The notes: generated by a model from the sequence alone, not told the origin. A stretch of DNA of 64,000 bases from JAHEJJ01 sp965212205 (GCA_965212205.1 CBDBUX010000019.1:310001-374000), one strand, 5' to 3'; positions 26,126 to 35,514 are shown, numbered from the stretch's first letter. Numbers and translations are program-made.

Positions 26126-28213
26126 TTAAGCAAGCTGTAGTTCTTTGGCTCTGTAGACCTCTGCCATTTTTAAAAAATCCTCTGCTGCTTTGAGGTAAGT
26201 TCTGGCAAAACTTTCAGAAGCTTCTTTTTTGTTGATTTGTAACACCAGCTCCTCGAAGGAAAGCCCCAAAGGAAATCTATTACTTTCTACAAAAAACCTT
26301 TGGAAGTCTTTGATTATGCTGGCATGGGTGTTCGTCTTGGTGTTTTCTGATGTCAAAAGCGCTTTGGCACTATTTACCAGGGCGGAGTAGGAATAATAAA
26401 TACTAGCAGCCCATTTATCATTTTCAATACTCTCATTTGCCTGAATTAACTTCTCTTCGCTTTCAAACAGCAGGGTAGCGACCAGATCGATAACTACCCC
26501 GGCACATTCACCCACCCCGATGGCTTTTTTATACCGCTCGCTACTCCCCCAGTCGATGAGTTCTTCCGGTTCCAAACTATCGATATTGGCCAGGGGTTTC
26601 AAGAGGTCATAGAAGTACTTTTCGCCTTGTTTGACATAATAATTTTCGAAGTTTTCTTCTCCATTTTTTTCGTAATCTATAAGAATACGGCGTAATGCCT
26701 CGGGCCCTCTTTTACTGGGTATTTTAATAACCTTATCGGCAAATCTTCCGGCTCCATTGCCAAGGTTTCCTCCACCCAGAAGGACCTGCAGGGCTGGAGC
26801 CACTCGTTTATCCTTTGTTCGAATAGACATCCCCTGAAAACCGATATGAGCCATGGTATGTTGTCCACAGGCATTCATACAGCCACTGATCTTGATCACA
26901 AGATCAGGATTGTTGATATACCAGGGAAATTCATTTTTAATTGTACGTTCTAATTCCAAAGCTATCCCGGTGCTGCTGGCTATGCCAAGATTGCAGGTGT
27001 CTGTACCAGGGCAAGCTGTGATATCGGCGGCTTTGTTATATCCGGGATCGGCAAATCCAAGTCTGCTCAATTCATTGAATAATAATGGCAGGGCCTCTTG
27101 CCTGATAAAAGGAATCAGTATGTTTTGTCGCAACGTCAATCTTATTTCACCGGCTCCATATCTCTCCACCAGATCTGCTAGTTGCCTGGCTTTTGCGGTA
27201 TAGAAATCACCTAATGTTACCTTGATCCCTATAGCCACAAAGCCCTTTTGTTTTTGAGGTAATATATTCGTCGCCTTCCAATTTTCATAAGAAATTCTGT
27301 CACTAACTTCTGCCTCAGGTAATACCTGATCAGAAATAATGACATCGGGATAGGCCGCTGGGTCTATCTCATATACCTTATGTTCCAAGGCCTGTTCTTC
27401 TTCAGACAGCAATACTTTGAATCGTTCCAAACCCAGGTCTCTCAACAGGAATTTCATTCGTGCCCTTGCCCTGCTTTTTCGTTCCCCAAAGCGATCGAAC
27501 ACCCTTATCACGCCTTCCATCAAAGGGATGATCTTATGGGCCGGCAGGAAATCATAGAGTAAATCTGCATGTCTGGGTTGTGACCCTAAACCACCACCGA
27601 GCATCACCTGGAAACCCCTGACACCCTCCTGAATTTTAGCGATAAATCCCAGGTCGTGCATATATGAAAGCCCGCTATCAGCCTCAGTAGCCGAGAATGA
27701 TACCTTAAACTTCCTGCCGAGTTCCTGTCCCACAGGGTTTCTCAGAAAATATTCGAATACGGCCTGGGCATAAGGAGATACATCGAAGGCTTCGTCAGGA
27801 TCGATCCCTGCAGTCTCACTGGCGGTCACGTTCCTTACGGTATTCCCACAAGCCTCCCTCAGGGTAACCCGATCTTTTTCGAGTTGTGCCCATAATTCTG
27901 GTGTTCTTTCGAGATCTACATGGTGAATCTGAATGTCCTGACGGGTAGTGATATGCAGACGGCCTGTGGAATATTCATCAGCTACATCACAAATACGGTT
28001 TAGCTGATTTGAGCTCACCTTCCCGTAGGGTAATTTTATACGTATCATCTGAACGCCCGGTTGACGCTGGCCATAAACTCCCCTGGCCAGGCGTAGACTA
28101 CGAAATTTTTCTTCATCCAGATCGCCCTCTTTGAACTGCCTTATTTTTTTCTCGAGCTCAAGGATATCTTTTTGGACAATCGGATCTTCAATCTCAGATC
28201 TGAAACTTTTCAT
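26126..28213 (-). CDS. Siroheme assimilatory sulfite (nitrite) reductase with C-terminal HEPN-like domain
   Basis: Residues 1 to about 565 form a siroheme/[4Fe-4S] reductase with the two-fold ferredoxin-like and siroheme repeats (GRLHITTRQDIQIHHV, GEIRLTLRQNILIPFI). The cluster cysteines are at 401 and 407 (CPGTDTC) and 445 and 449 (CMNAC). Residues about 575-695 form an extra all-helical domain (WAASIYYSYSALVNSAKALL) that looks like HEPN. Operon partners cysH, cobA and the siroheme dehydrogenase make sulfite the likely substrate. Plain nitrite reductase is less likely. The role of the HEPN tail is unknown. Confidence 0.88.
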   Translation of the reverse strand: MKSFRSEIEDPIVQKDILELEKKIRQFKEGDLDEEKFRSLRLARGVYGQRQPGVQMIRIKLPYGKVSSNQLNRICDVADEYSTGRLHITTRQDIQIHHVDLERTPELWAQLEKDRVTLREACGNTVRNVTASETAGIDPDEAFDVSPYAQAVFEYFLRNPVGQELGRKFKVSFSATEADSGLSYMHDLGFIAKIQEGVRGFQVMLGGGLGSQPRHADLLYDFLPAHKIIPLMEGVIRVFDRFGERKSRARARMKFLLRDLGLERFKVLLSEEEQALEHKVYEIDPAAYPDVIISDQVLPEAEVSDRISYENWKATNILPQKQKGFVAIGIKVTLGDFYTAKARQLADLVERYGAGEIRLTLRQNILIPFIRQEALPLLFNELSRLGFADPGYNKAADITACPGTDTCNLGIASSTGIALELERTIKNEFPWYINNPDLVIKISGCMNACGQHTMAHIGFQGMSIRTKDKRVAPALQVLLGGGNLGNGAGRFADKVIKIPSKRGPEALRRILIDYEKNGEENFENYYVKQGEKYFYDLLKPLANIDSLEPEELIDWGSSERYKKAIGVGECAGVVIDLVATLLFESEEKLIQANESIENDKWAASIYYSYSALVNSAKALLTSENTKTNTHASIIKDFQRFFVESNRFPLGLSFEELVLQINKKEASESFARTYLKAAEDFLKMAEVYRAKELQLA

Positions 28214-28336
28214 AATTATAATAGTGGAATTGGGTGACTATTACTTTTAGATTACCTCAACTACTTTTTTTTAGAAGGCCGAGATATTAACGCTTTGATC
28301 GGGAATGTTCTCAATGAAGTTTTACTTAAAACCTGA

Positions 28337-28960
28337 TCAAACATGCAATCCGCATTCCCGGTTCTCGAGTACTTTGGTTGGATCGAAGTATTTGTGTTCA
28401 TTCGGGAGAACCTTCTGTTTAAGGTATATATCCAATTGGGTGTCTGTCCAATGAAAAAACGGACTTACCTTGAGCATCCCGTCTTTGCTCAAACTCAATA
28501 TATTTAGGGTGTCCCTATAGGCTGTCTGGCCTTTTCTTAGGTTGGTGAACCAAATATCAGGCTTAAATTCTGCCATGGCCCTTTTAAAAGGTTCCAGTTT
28601 AACCTGGCGGGTAAATTCGCTATGACGCGGGTCATCTATCTGAGGAATTCCCATAACAGCATCACGATGTGCCGCCGATTGTAGCGGTACAAATAGTTTG
28701 ATATTAAGACCCAGCCTCTCGACAAGTTCTTCGGCATGCTGATATGTATTGGGTGTATTATACCCGGTATCGCACCAAATCACAGGTATATTGGGCTTCA
28801 CACTGGTTACTGCAGAAAGGATGACTACCTCATACGGCCGGAAATTGGTTGTTACTACCGGAGCTGATGCATTTTCTATAGCCCAGGAAATGATCTCCTC
28901 TGGCGGAATCCCCCTGAATTGATGATTTAAGCTATTGATTTGTTCTTGGGTAAAAGACAT
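28337..28960 (-). CDS. cysH: Phosphoadenylyl-sulfate (PAPS) reductase
   Basis: CysH reduces activated sulfate to sulfite using thioredoxin or glutaredoxin. The protein (207 residues) has the PP-loop-like ILSAVTSVKPNIPVIWCDTGYNTP region and ends in the catalytic ECGLH motif. The two CC pairs that bind an iron-sulfur cluster in APS reductases are absent, so PAPS is the likelier substrate. In related genomes cysD and cysN normally follow; here the next gene is sulfite reductase after a 123-base gap with no coding content. It is the first gene after the two palindromic sites at 28981 and 29061. Confidence 0.88.
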   Translation of the reverse strand: MSFTQEQINSLNHQFRGIPPEEIISWAIENASAPVVTTNFRPYEVVILSAVTSVKPNIPVIWCDTGYNTPNTYQHAEELVERLGLNIKLFVPLQSAAHRDAVMGIPQIDDPRHSEFTRQVKLEPFKRAMAEFKPDIWFTNLRKGQTAYRDTLNILSLSKDGMLKVSPFFHWTDTQLDIYLKQKVLPNEHKYFDPTKVLENRECGLHV

Positions 28961-28980
28961 AGCAAATCTATTTTAAATTA

Positions 28981-29001
28981 ATCCTATAGATTTAATAGGA
29001 T
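28981..29001. promoter_or_regulatory. Candidate operator 1 upstream of cysH (Rrf2-type palindrome)
   Basis: The site is a perfect inverted repeat, ATCCTAT-N7-ATAGGAT, with spacer AGATTTA. It ends 21 bases before the cysH start codon. Its core (CTATAGATTTAATAG) recurs 80 bases upstream. The adjacent Rrf2-family gene is the obvious candidate regulator, by analogy with CymR-type control of cysteine genes. Confidence 0.7.
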
Positions 29002-29060
29002 AATCAAATATAGATCAATATTTCAATCCTTGAAGTTAAAAGAATCAAAATATTCATTTT

Positions 29061-29081
29061 AGTCTATAGTTTTAATAGATT
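29061..29081. promoter_or_regulatory. Candidate operator 2 upstream of cysH
   Basis: This is a second copy of the same palindrome: TCTAT-N7-ATAGA inside AGTCTATAGTTTTAATAG. It starts exactly 80 bases from copy 1. The two copies share a CTATAG-N-TTTAATAG core, while the flanking DNA differs. The region between the rrf2 stop and this site shows no terminator. Confidence 0.65.
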
Positions 29082-29117
29082 ACTTGTAATCACCTTTAAA
29101 AATTAGAGAATTCTTAA

Positions 29118-29558
29118 CTACGAGCTCTTGGATTTGACAATTTTGGGGTTGGCAATAATATCGGCAAGTGTATTATTCCGATATATATCCAAGGCACTAT
29201 CGCGTACCTTAATCATAAGATTATGTACTGCACATAAATTTTCATCCGGACAGTCATCGCATTTCTCATAGAAGTTGAGACTTACACAGGGAATCATGGC
29301 AATGGGTCCTTCAAGCACACGGATCACACTGGTCATCTGAATTTCAGAAGGATCTTTAATGAGATAGTAACCACCGCCCTTGCCCTTTTTTGATCCTAAG
29401 AAACCGGCTTTTCTGAGACTTAACAGGATGCTCTCAAGAAATTTCTGTGGTATATTCTCCTTTGACGCTATTTCGGCGATTTGAACCGGCTCGCGCAACT
29501 CTTTGGTCGCTAGGAATGCCAGTGCTTTTAACCCGTATTTTGTCTTTTTCGACAGCAT
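29118..29558 (-). CDS. Rrf2-family transcriptional regulator
   Basis: The 146-residue protein has the Rrf2 winged helix-turn-helix (KTKYGLKALAFLATKE, then IPQKFLESILLSLRKAGFLGSKKGKGGGYYL). A central cysteine cluster follows (CVSLNFYEKCDDCPDENLC, four Cys at about 91-109) that could bind an iron-sulfur cluster as in IscR/NsrR, or sense sulfur status as CymR does. It lies between metZ and cysH on the same strand. The two palindromes just downstream suggest it controls the sulfate-assimilation operon, and it may be read from the SAM-I-controlled met operon. Confidence 0.88.
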   Translation of the reverse strand: MLSKKTKYGLKALAFLATKELREPVQIAEIASKENIPQKFLESILLSLRKAGFLGSKKGKGGGYYLIKDPSEIQMTSVIRVLEGPIAMIPCVSLNFYEKCDDCPDENLCAVHNLMIKVRDSALDIYRNNTLADIIANPKIVKSKSS

Positions 29559-29593
29559 CGTACGAAGATAGTTAAAATACTGCTATAGGTAAA

Positions 29594-30766
29594 TCAGCAT
29601 GAGGCTTCCAGGGCCTGCTCTAAGTCGGCTATGATATCATCGACATGCTCAAGTCCTACTGATATGCGTACCATACCATCGGTAATCCCGGTTTCAGCCC
29701 TTTCAGTTGCACTTAATTTGTTGTGCGTTGTTGAGGCCGGATGCGTAACAATACTTCTGGAATCACCCAGATTTGCCGACAATGAGAGTGTTTTTATCGA
29801 GTTCAGGAAAGACTGGCCTGATGCTAAGCCGCCATTAAGTTCGAAAGCTACCACGCAGCCTCCGGCTTTCATTTGTTTCTTTGCCAGATTATACTGTGGG
29901 TGAGATTTCAAAAATGGATATCTGACCCTCTGTACATTTGGGTGCGCTTCAAGAAATCTGGCCACCTTCAAAGCATTTTCACAATGCCGGTCGACTCTTA
30001 CCGCAAGTGTTTCCAGGCTTTTGGAAAGCAGCCAGGCATTAAATGGTGATAAAGCCGGCCCGGTTATACGGGAAAAACGGTAGATCTTTTCTATTAATTC
30101 CGACGTTCCTACGGTTATCCCGGCTAATACCCTTCCCTGTCCATCGATCAGCTTAGTACCAGAATGGATCACGAGATCGGCTCCAAAGCTAATGGGTTGC
30201 TGTAAATAGGGTGTGGCGAAGCAATTATCGACCACCAACAAAATATTGTGTTTGCGGGCAATTTGGCCCAGTTTCTCCAGATCCAAAATATCTACGGCCG
30301 GGTTTGTGGGCGATTCAGCATAGATCATTTTGGTCTCAGGCCTGATCAGTGATTCTATATCATCGAGCCTGTCGATCCGGAAATAACTGTGACCGATATT
30401 CCACCGGGGTAAAAATTTCGTGAATAAACTATGGGTAGACCCAAAAATATTACGCGCCGAGACAACATGATCCCCGCTTTCCAGCAAGGCAGCAAAAGTT
30501 GAAAAAACGGCCGCCATGCCCGATGAAAAAGCAAAGCCATTTTCAGCACCTTCCATTTTACATACTTTCTCGATAAATTCTGAGGAGTTCGGATTGGAAT
30601 ACCGACTATAAATATTCCGATCCTTTTCTTCCGCAAATGATGCCCTCATATCTTCGGCATCGTCGAAAACGAAACTCGAAGTGAGATAGATGGGGCTTGA
30701 ATGCTCCTGGAACCCGGTTCTTTTTATCTGCGTTCTAATGGCTTCTGTTTCAAATTTCTTTTCCAT
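29594..30766 (-). CDS. metZ: Cys/Met-metabolism PLP enzyme, O-acyl-homoserine sulfhydrylase (MetZ-type)
   Basis: This 390-residue enzyme of the cystathionine gamma-synthase fold has the PLP lysine in LVIHSGTKLIDGQGR (about 206-209) and conserved FAFSSGMAA, SPTNPAVDI and SIVTHPASTTH. The GQGR after the lysine and overall length match O-succinylhomoserine sulfhydrylase (MetZ) rather than cystathionine lyases. It is co-directional with metX-thrA and shares an operon with metY, so two sulfhydrylases are present. Which acyl-homoserine each prefers cannot be told from sequence. Confidence 0.82.
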   Translation of the reverse strand: MEKKFETEAIRTQIKRTGFQEHSSPIYLTSSFVFDDAEDMRASFAEEKDRNIYSRYSNPNSSEFIEKVCKMEGAENGFAFSSGMAAVFSTFAALLESGDHVVSARNIFGSTHSLFTKFLPRWNIGHSYFRIDRLDDIESLIRPETKMIYAESPTNPAVDILDLEKLGQIARKHNILLVVDNCFATPYLQQPISFGADLVIHSGTKLIDGQGRVLAGITVGTSELIEKIYRFSRITGPALSPFNAWLLSKSLETLAVRVDRHCENALKVARFLEAHPNVQRVRYPFLKSHPQYNLAKKQMKAGGCVVAFELNGGLASGQSFLNSIKTLSLSANLGDSRSIVTHPASTTHNKLSATERAETGITDGMVRISVGLEHVDDIIADLEQALEASC

Positions 30767-30794
30767 TTTTCAGATTTTGGGATAGTATTATATT

Positions 30795-33700
30795 TTACAA
30801 TTTTTCTGCTATCCGCAGCACATCTCCGAAAACACCCCGGGCGGTCACAGCAGCACCGGCACCGGCACCTTGTATTACCAATGGTTGTTCGCCATAAGAC
30901 TCGGTATAGATCTCAATAATAGAATCGGACCCTTTTACCTGTCCCAGCGAGCTGTTCTCTGGTACCGAGACCAGTTTTACATCCAAAGACCCTTTTTCTT
31001 CCTGCAAGTTACCATGGAGTGACCCTATATAGCGTAAAACATGTCCGGGTTCCTGCCGGGCACGGATCTGATTGTAATAGCGGTCTAATTCGTCGATTCG
31101 CTCCATAAACTCTTCCTGTTCCAAATCCTGCAGCGGTTCGGGAATGAGGTTTTGAATCATTATCTCATCAAATTCATTATGCAGATCCAGTTCACGCGCC
31201 AGAATCAGCAACTTTCGTCCCACATCATTACCCGATAAGTCCTCCCGTGGATCGGGCTCGGTAAATCCCTTCAACATCGCATCCTCAAGAATCGTGGAAA
31301 AGACCGAGTCGTTTTCCGAGTATGAGTTAAAAATATAACTGAGTGATCCCGAAAATATCCCTTTTATCCCGGTGATGTTCTCACCTGACAAATGCAGAAG
31401 TTTAATGGTATCGATCAATGGCAGGCCCGCACCGACATTGGTTTCATAGAGATATTGTTTTTGATGTTTTACAAGGTCTTCCCTTAGTAACCGGTAATAG
31501 TCGAATCCCTGAGTATTCGCAATCTTATTCGATGAGACAAGGTCGAAACCATTTTCGATCAATTCGAAGTATTTGGCCACCAACGATTCACTCGCCGAGT
31601 TATCCACAGCGATAAGGTTTTCCAGGTGATGTTGGCGTGTGAACTGAAAGATTTCTTCCATCGAATAAGCTTTCCCATTCTGTTCGATCTCCTGCTTCCA
31701 ATTTTGCCCGATCCCGGTAGGGTTCAGCAAAAGATTACTTGAGTTGGCAAGTGCGAAAATATTCAGTTCGATACCTTTTCTTTTTTCGATTTTATCAGCG
31801 GATGCGAGGATCTGATCGATAAGCGTACTACCTACATTTCCATGGCCAAAAATCGCCAGATTAATCTTTTTATTGATTCCAAAAATCTGGCCATGCATAA
31901 CATTAAGGGCCTTGTGGAGGTCTGTTCTTTTTACTACCAGGCTAACATTTTTTCCAGACATCGTGTTATTAAAAAGCAAGGGTACGATCTGGTTTTTTAT
32001 CAAGGCATTATAAGGTTTATGGAAGGTGCTCAAATCCTGCCCCACAATAGATATCACCGAAACCTCCTCCACAATACTGATCGAATTGATATCCCGACTG
32101 CGGAAATCGGTCTCGAATTCTTGTTGTAGTGCCAATTTTGCTTTTTTGGCCTTTAGTGCATTTACCACCAGGCCGATACCTCTTTCCGAAGAACCCTGGG
32201 AAATAATACTGACACTGATGTTGTTCTGGCTCAGGGTCCTAAAGATCCGTGCATCAATGCCCACCTTTCCCAGCAACCCCCGACCTTCGAGGTTAATAAG
32301 GGCTTCATGCTCTACAACTGACAATGATTTGATCCCTTCAATACTCGATTTTGAACTGATTAAAGTACCACTGTCATCGTTATTAAAGGTATTCAGGATC
32401 CTTAATGGGATATTCTTTTCTATTAGTGGAATAATCGTTTTAGCGTGAAGTACTGTCGCTCCGAAATTGGCTAATTCATTTGCCTCGGCATAAGATAGTT
32501 GTGCAATCCTCCGTGCATCGGACACTAAATCAGGGTTGGCGGTATAGATCCCGTTAACATGAGTATAGTTTTGCAATTCCGCCGCATCGAGAAAATTGGC
32601 CAGTAAAGAGGCGGTGTAATTGCTTCCGTTTCTGCCCAGGGTCGTTGTCTCGTTATCCGAAGTTGAGGCGATAAAGCCCGTTACCACAGGAATCTCACCG
32701 GGTTTCAGAGTGGAAAATTCTTCTATTACCCTTTTCCTTGATAGATCTTCAAGTACTTTAGCATCGCCGTAAGTATCGTCGGTTTTGATCAGTCTTCTCG
32801 AGTCGAGCAACCTGGCATTCAGCCCAAGACCAATAAGCAATTTAGTCATCAATTTACCGGCGATAATCTCCCCGAAGGCAAGAACCTGATCCTTAACTTT
32901 TGGACTGTAATCGCCAACCATGGCGACCCCTTCGAACAGCCGCACCAGCGCTTCAAATTCGTCGGAAAGATCTACATTCTTATAGGTATGGTTCTGGTAG
33001 GCCTCGAAGGCTTCAAAATCTTCCTTATACCCCCTGCCAGTAGCTGCTTTTTCCAATATGGTTTCGAGCTGATCAGTGGCTTTTTCCCGGGCCGATAAAA
33101 CCACGACGATATTATCACCCTGATCTACTTTGTGTTTAATGATTTCGAGCACTCTTCCTATACCCTCTCCGTTGGATAGTGAACGACCACCAAATTTGAG
33201 GATTTTATAAGGTGCTAAATTTGCGTTGGTGTCAAAAACATTTTTGAGCAAATTCTCGAGTTGTTCGAATTCCATCAGGAATGCATCATGACCATGCACC
33301 GACTGAATCTCACCATAGGTAACATTGGTCTTGGACTGTGCAAGACGCTTAAAGGTATCCTTGTTTTCACCAGCCGTAAAAAAGAGGTCCGAATTCACCC
33401 CAATAATATGAATATTGGTATCGCTGTCTCTCAACTCATCGAATCGATGATTGCCATCTCTGGTTATATCAATGGTTTTGAGTAACTGATTTGTCAATTT
33501 ATAGGCCGAAAGTTGAAAGCGTTCCTGTAACTTCTTTCCGTGATGAGTGAGCCAACTTTCCACATTGAAGACCTGCAGCTTTTCATTTGTGCTGCGTTGG
33601 AAACGTTGCTTAAAGGATTCCGGAGTCCTGTAGCATAACATGGCGTGCATACGCGCATCGTGCACAGGTTGCTTTGAATTCTTTAAGATCTGCTCCTGGA

Positions 33701-34199
33701 TCTGACAATTAGCGATAAGCCAGTCTGTCGATTTCCAATCCGAAGCGATAGGGATCAGATGCTCGATATGGCCCGGATATAGTGCAGCCATTTCCCAGGC
33801 GATACCTCCTCCAAGCGAGCCGCCTATAGTTGCAAAAACCTTAGTGATCCCTAATTGCTGCAGACCCAGCCAGAAAATCCTGGCAACATCTCCGGCTACA
33901 TAATCTTTGTAATGTTCAATCACAAACCCATCGTAACCATTGCCCGGTATATTGAAGGCGACAATAGTATAGGAATCTGTATCGATACATTTCCCCTTGC
34001 CAATCAGGGCCGACCACCAGCCGTTCTTACCTGCAACGTTAGAGTTTCCTGTTAACGCATGATTCACCACTACTATAGGTGCCGTATGGAGCGCCGGACC
34101 AAAAAGCTGATAGGTAATCGCTATGGTCTCAGATCGCCCGCTATAGGTTGTAAAGCGAGGTATCTCGAGTTGTTGCAAAGCCGTTGTAGCCACTTCCAT
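30795..34199 (-). CDS. Trifunctional homoserine O-acetyltransferase - aspartokinase - homoserine dehydrogenase fusion
   Basis: The 1,134 residues hold three enzymes. Residues 1 to about 325 are a MetX-type alpha/beta hydrolase with nucleophile Ser128 in GGSLGG, Asp271 in NSDLFF and His304 in HGHDAFL. Aspartokinase begins at about 331 (KILKFGGRSL), with a regulatory ACT pair near 620-770. Homoserine dehydrogenase begins near 780 (LAIFGHGNVGS) and ends with the HSD catalytic region LKGFTEPDPREDLSGNDVGRK. Together they would turn aspartate into aspartyl phosphate and aspartate semialdehyde into O-acetylhomoserine; the semialdehyde dehydrogenase is elsewhere. It lies between metY and metZ, which use the product. 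Confidence 0.93.
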   Translation of the reverse strand: MEVATTALQQLEIPRFTTYSGRSETIAITYQLFGPALHTAPIVVVNHALTGNSNVAGKNGWWSALIGKGKCIDTDSYTIVAFNIPGNGYDGFVIEHYKDYVAGDVARIFWLGLQQLGITKVFATIGGSLGGGIAWEMAALYPGHIEHLIPIASDWKSTDWLIANCQIQEQILKNSKQPVHDARMHAMLCYRTPESFKQRFQRSTNEKLQVFNVESWLTHHGKKLQERFQLSAYKLTNQLLKTIDITRDGNHRFDELRDSDTNIHIIGVNSDLFFTAGENKDTFKRLAQSKTNVTYGEIQSVHGHDAFLMEFEQLENLLKNVFDTNANLAPYKILKFGGRSLSNGEGIGRVLEIIKHKVDQGDNIVVVLSAREKATDQLETILEKAATGRGYKEDFEAFEAYQNHTYKNVDLSDEFEALVRLFEGVAMVGDYSPKVKDQVLAFGEIIAGKLMTKLLIGLGLNARLLDSRRLIKTDDTYGDAKVLEDLSRKRVIEEFSTLKPGEIPVVTGFIASTSDNETTTLGRNGSNYTASLLANFLDAAELQNYTHVNGIYTANPDLVSDARRIAQLSYAEANELANFGATVLHAKTIIPLIEKNIPLRILNTFNNDDSGTLISSKSSIEGIKSLSVVEHEALINLEGRGLLGKVGIDARIFRTLSQNNISVSIISQGSSERGIGLVVNALKAKKAKLALQQEFETDFRSRDINSISIVEEVSVISIVGQDLSTFHKPYNALIKNQIVPLLFNNTMSGKNVSLVVKRTDLHKALNVMHGQIFGINKKINLAIFGHGNVGSTLIDQILASADKIEKRKGIELNIFALANSSNLLLNPTGIGQNWKQEIEQNGKAYSMEEIFQFTRQHHLENLIAVDNSASESLVAKYFELIENGFDLVSSNKIANTQGFDYYRLLREDLVKHQKQYLYETNVGAGLPLIDTIKLLHLSGENITGIKGIFSGSLSYIFNSYSENDSVFSTILEDAMLKGFTEPDPREDLSGNDVGRKLLILARELDLHNEFDEIMIQNLIPEPLQDLEQEEFMERIDELDRYYNQIRARQEPGHVLRYIGSLHGNLQEEKGSLDVKLVSVPENSSLGQVKGSDSIIEIYTESYGEQPLVIQGAGAGAAVTARGVFGDVLRIAEKL

Positions 34200-34221
34200 G
34201 CCAACCTTTTTATTATTTATA

Positions 34222-35514
34222 CTAATTCACTACCCCGAGATCGATCTTTTCGAATACTTGTTGTAAATCGGATTTAAGGTCTTCGAGGTGCTCCAATCCG
34301 ACAGAAAGTCTGATAAGATCTTTGGATACTCCGGTTAATTCCTGCTCCTCTTCGCTTAATTGCTGATGGGTAGTACTAGCCGGATGAATAATTAGCGATT
34401 TTGTATCTCCGATATTGGCCAGGAGCGAAAATATCTCGGTCTCATCGGCGATCTTCTTGGCCGATTCGAATCCTCCCCTTACTCCAAAGGTTACAATACT
34501 ACTCTGCCCTTTGGGCAAGTATAATTCGGCCTCTGCATGATATTTACTGGACTTTAAACCCGGGTAATTAACCCATGTTACCGCTTCCTGATCTTCGAGC
34601 CATTGAGCTAATTGCAATGCATTCTCACTGTGCTTTTTCATACGTATCTCGAGGGTCTCCAGGCCCTGGATAATCTGGAAAGCATTAAATGGACTCAGGC
34701 ATGCCCCATGATCCCGAAGCCCTTCGATACGGACTTTAGCTATAAAGGCTGCAGCCCCGAGGGCTTCATGGTAAACCAACCCATGATAACCTGGAGACGG
34801 TTCGGTAAATTCCGGAAATTTTCCATTTGCCCAATCGAAGGTTCCGGCGTCGATTATTGCGCCTCCGAGTGCTGTTCCGTTCCCATTGATATATTTTGTA
34901 AGGGAATGAATCACAATATTCGCCCCGTGTTCAATAGGGTTAAGCAGGGCCGGAGTGGGAACTGTATTATCTACTATAAAGGGTATTTTGGCCGCCTTGG
35001 CTTCTGTAGCAATGGCTCTCAGATCGAGCACATCTAATTTGGGATTACCTAAAGATTCCACAAAAATAACCTTCGTATTTTCCTTAATTGCCCTTCCAAA
35101 ATTGGCAGGATCAGATGGATCCACAAAAGTTGTGGTTATTCCCAATCGGGGAAGGGTTACATTGAATAAATTATAGGTTCCACCATATAGACTATTAGAG
35201 GATACAATATGATCGCCTGCTTTAAGCAATACCAGCAGAGCCGTATTTAATGCGGCCGTCCCGGAAGCGGTTACAACTGCAGCGATACCACCTTCCACGG
35301 CCGCCAATCGCTGTTCCAGAATATCATTGGTTGGATTGTTAATCCGGGTATAAATATTCCCGAATTCAGCCAGGGAGAATAAATTAGCAGCATGCTCAGA
35401 ATTATTGAAAACATAGGCTGTGCTTTGATAAATAGGAACCGCTCTGGTTCCGCCGTTCAACGAGGTGTCGTGGCCCGCGTGTAAGGCATCTGTAGAAAAT
35501 TTGAATTCACTCAT
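34222..35514 (-). CDS. metY: O-acetylhomoserine aminocarboxypropyltransferase (sulfhydrylase)
   Basis: This 430-residue PLP enzyme replaces the acetyl group of O-acetylhomoserine with sulfide to form homocysteine. It has the PLP lysine in IVIHSLTKYINGNG (near 210), SGTAALNTALLVL, and the long MetY-type insertion (FPEFTEPSPGYHGLVYHEALG) that separates it from shorter trans-sulfuration enzymes. It is the first gene after the second SAM-I riboswitch and is followed by metX-thrA 22 bases later. That arrangement links substrate formation and sulfide incorporation. Confidence 0.92.
   Translation of the reverse strand: MSEFKFSTDALHAGHDTSLNGGTRAVPIYQSTAYVFNNSEHAANLFSLAEFGNIYTRINNPTNDILEQRLAAVEGGIAAVVTASGTAALNTALLVLLKAGDHIVSSNSLYGGTYNLFNVTLPRLGITTTFVDPSDPANFGRAIKENTKVIFVESLGNPKLDVLDLRAIATEAKAAKIPFIVDNTVPTPALLNPIEHGANIVIHSLTKYINGNGTALGGAIIDAGTFDWANGKFPEFTEPSPGYHGLVYHEALGAAAFIAKVRIEGLRDHGACLSPFNAFQIIQGLETLEIRMKKHSENALQLAQWLEDQEAVTWVNYPGLKSSKYHAEAELYLPKGQSSIVTFGVRGGFESAKKIADETEIFSLLANIGDTKSLIIHPASTTHQQLSEEEQELTGVSKDLIRLSVGLEHLEDLKSDLQQVFEKIDLGVVN

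Noticed and set aside
26126..28213. HEPN domain as part of a toxin-antitoxin or defence system
   Set aside because: It is fused to a complete sulfite reductase inside a biosynthetic operon and has no MNT-type partner gene.
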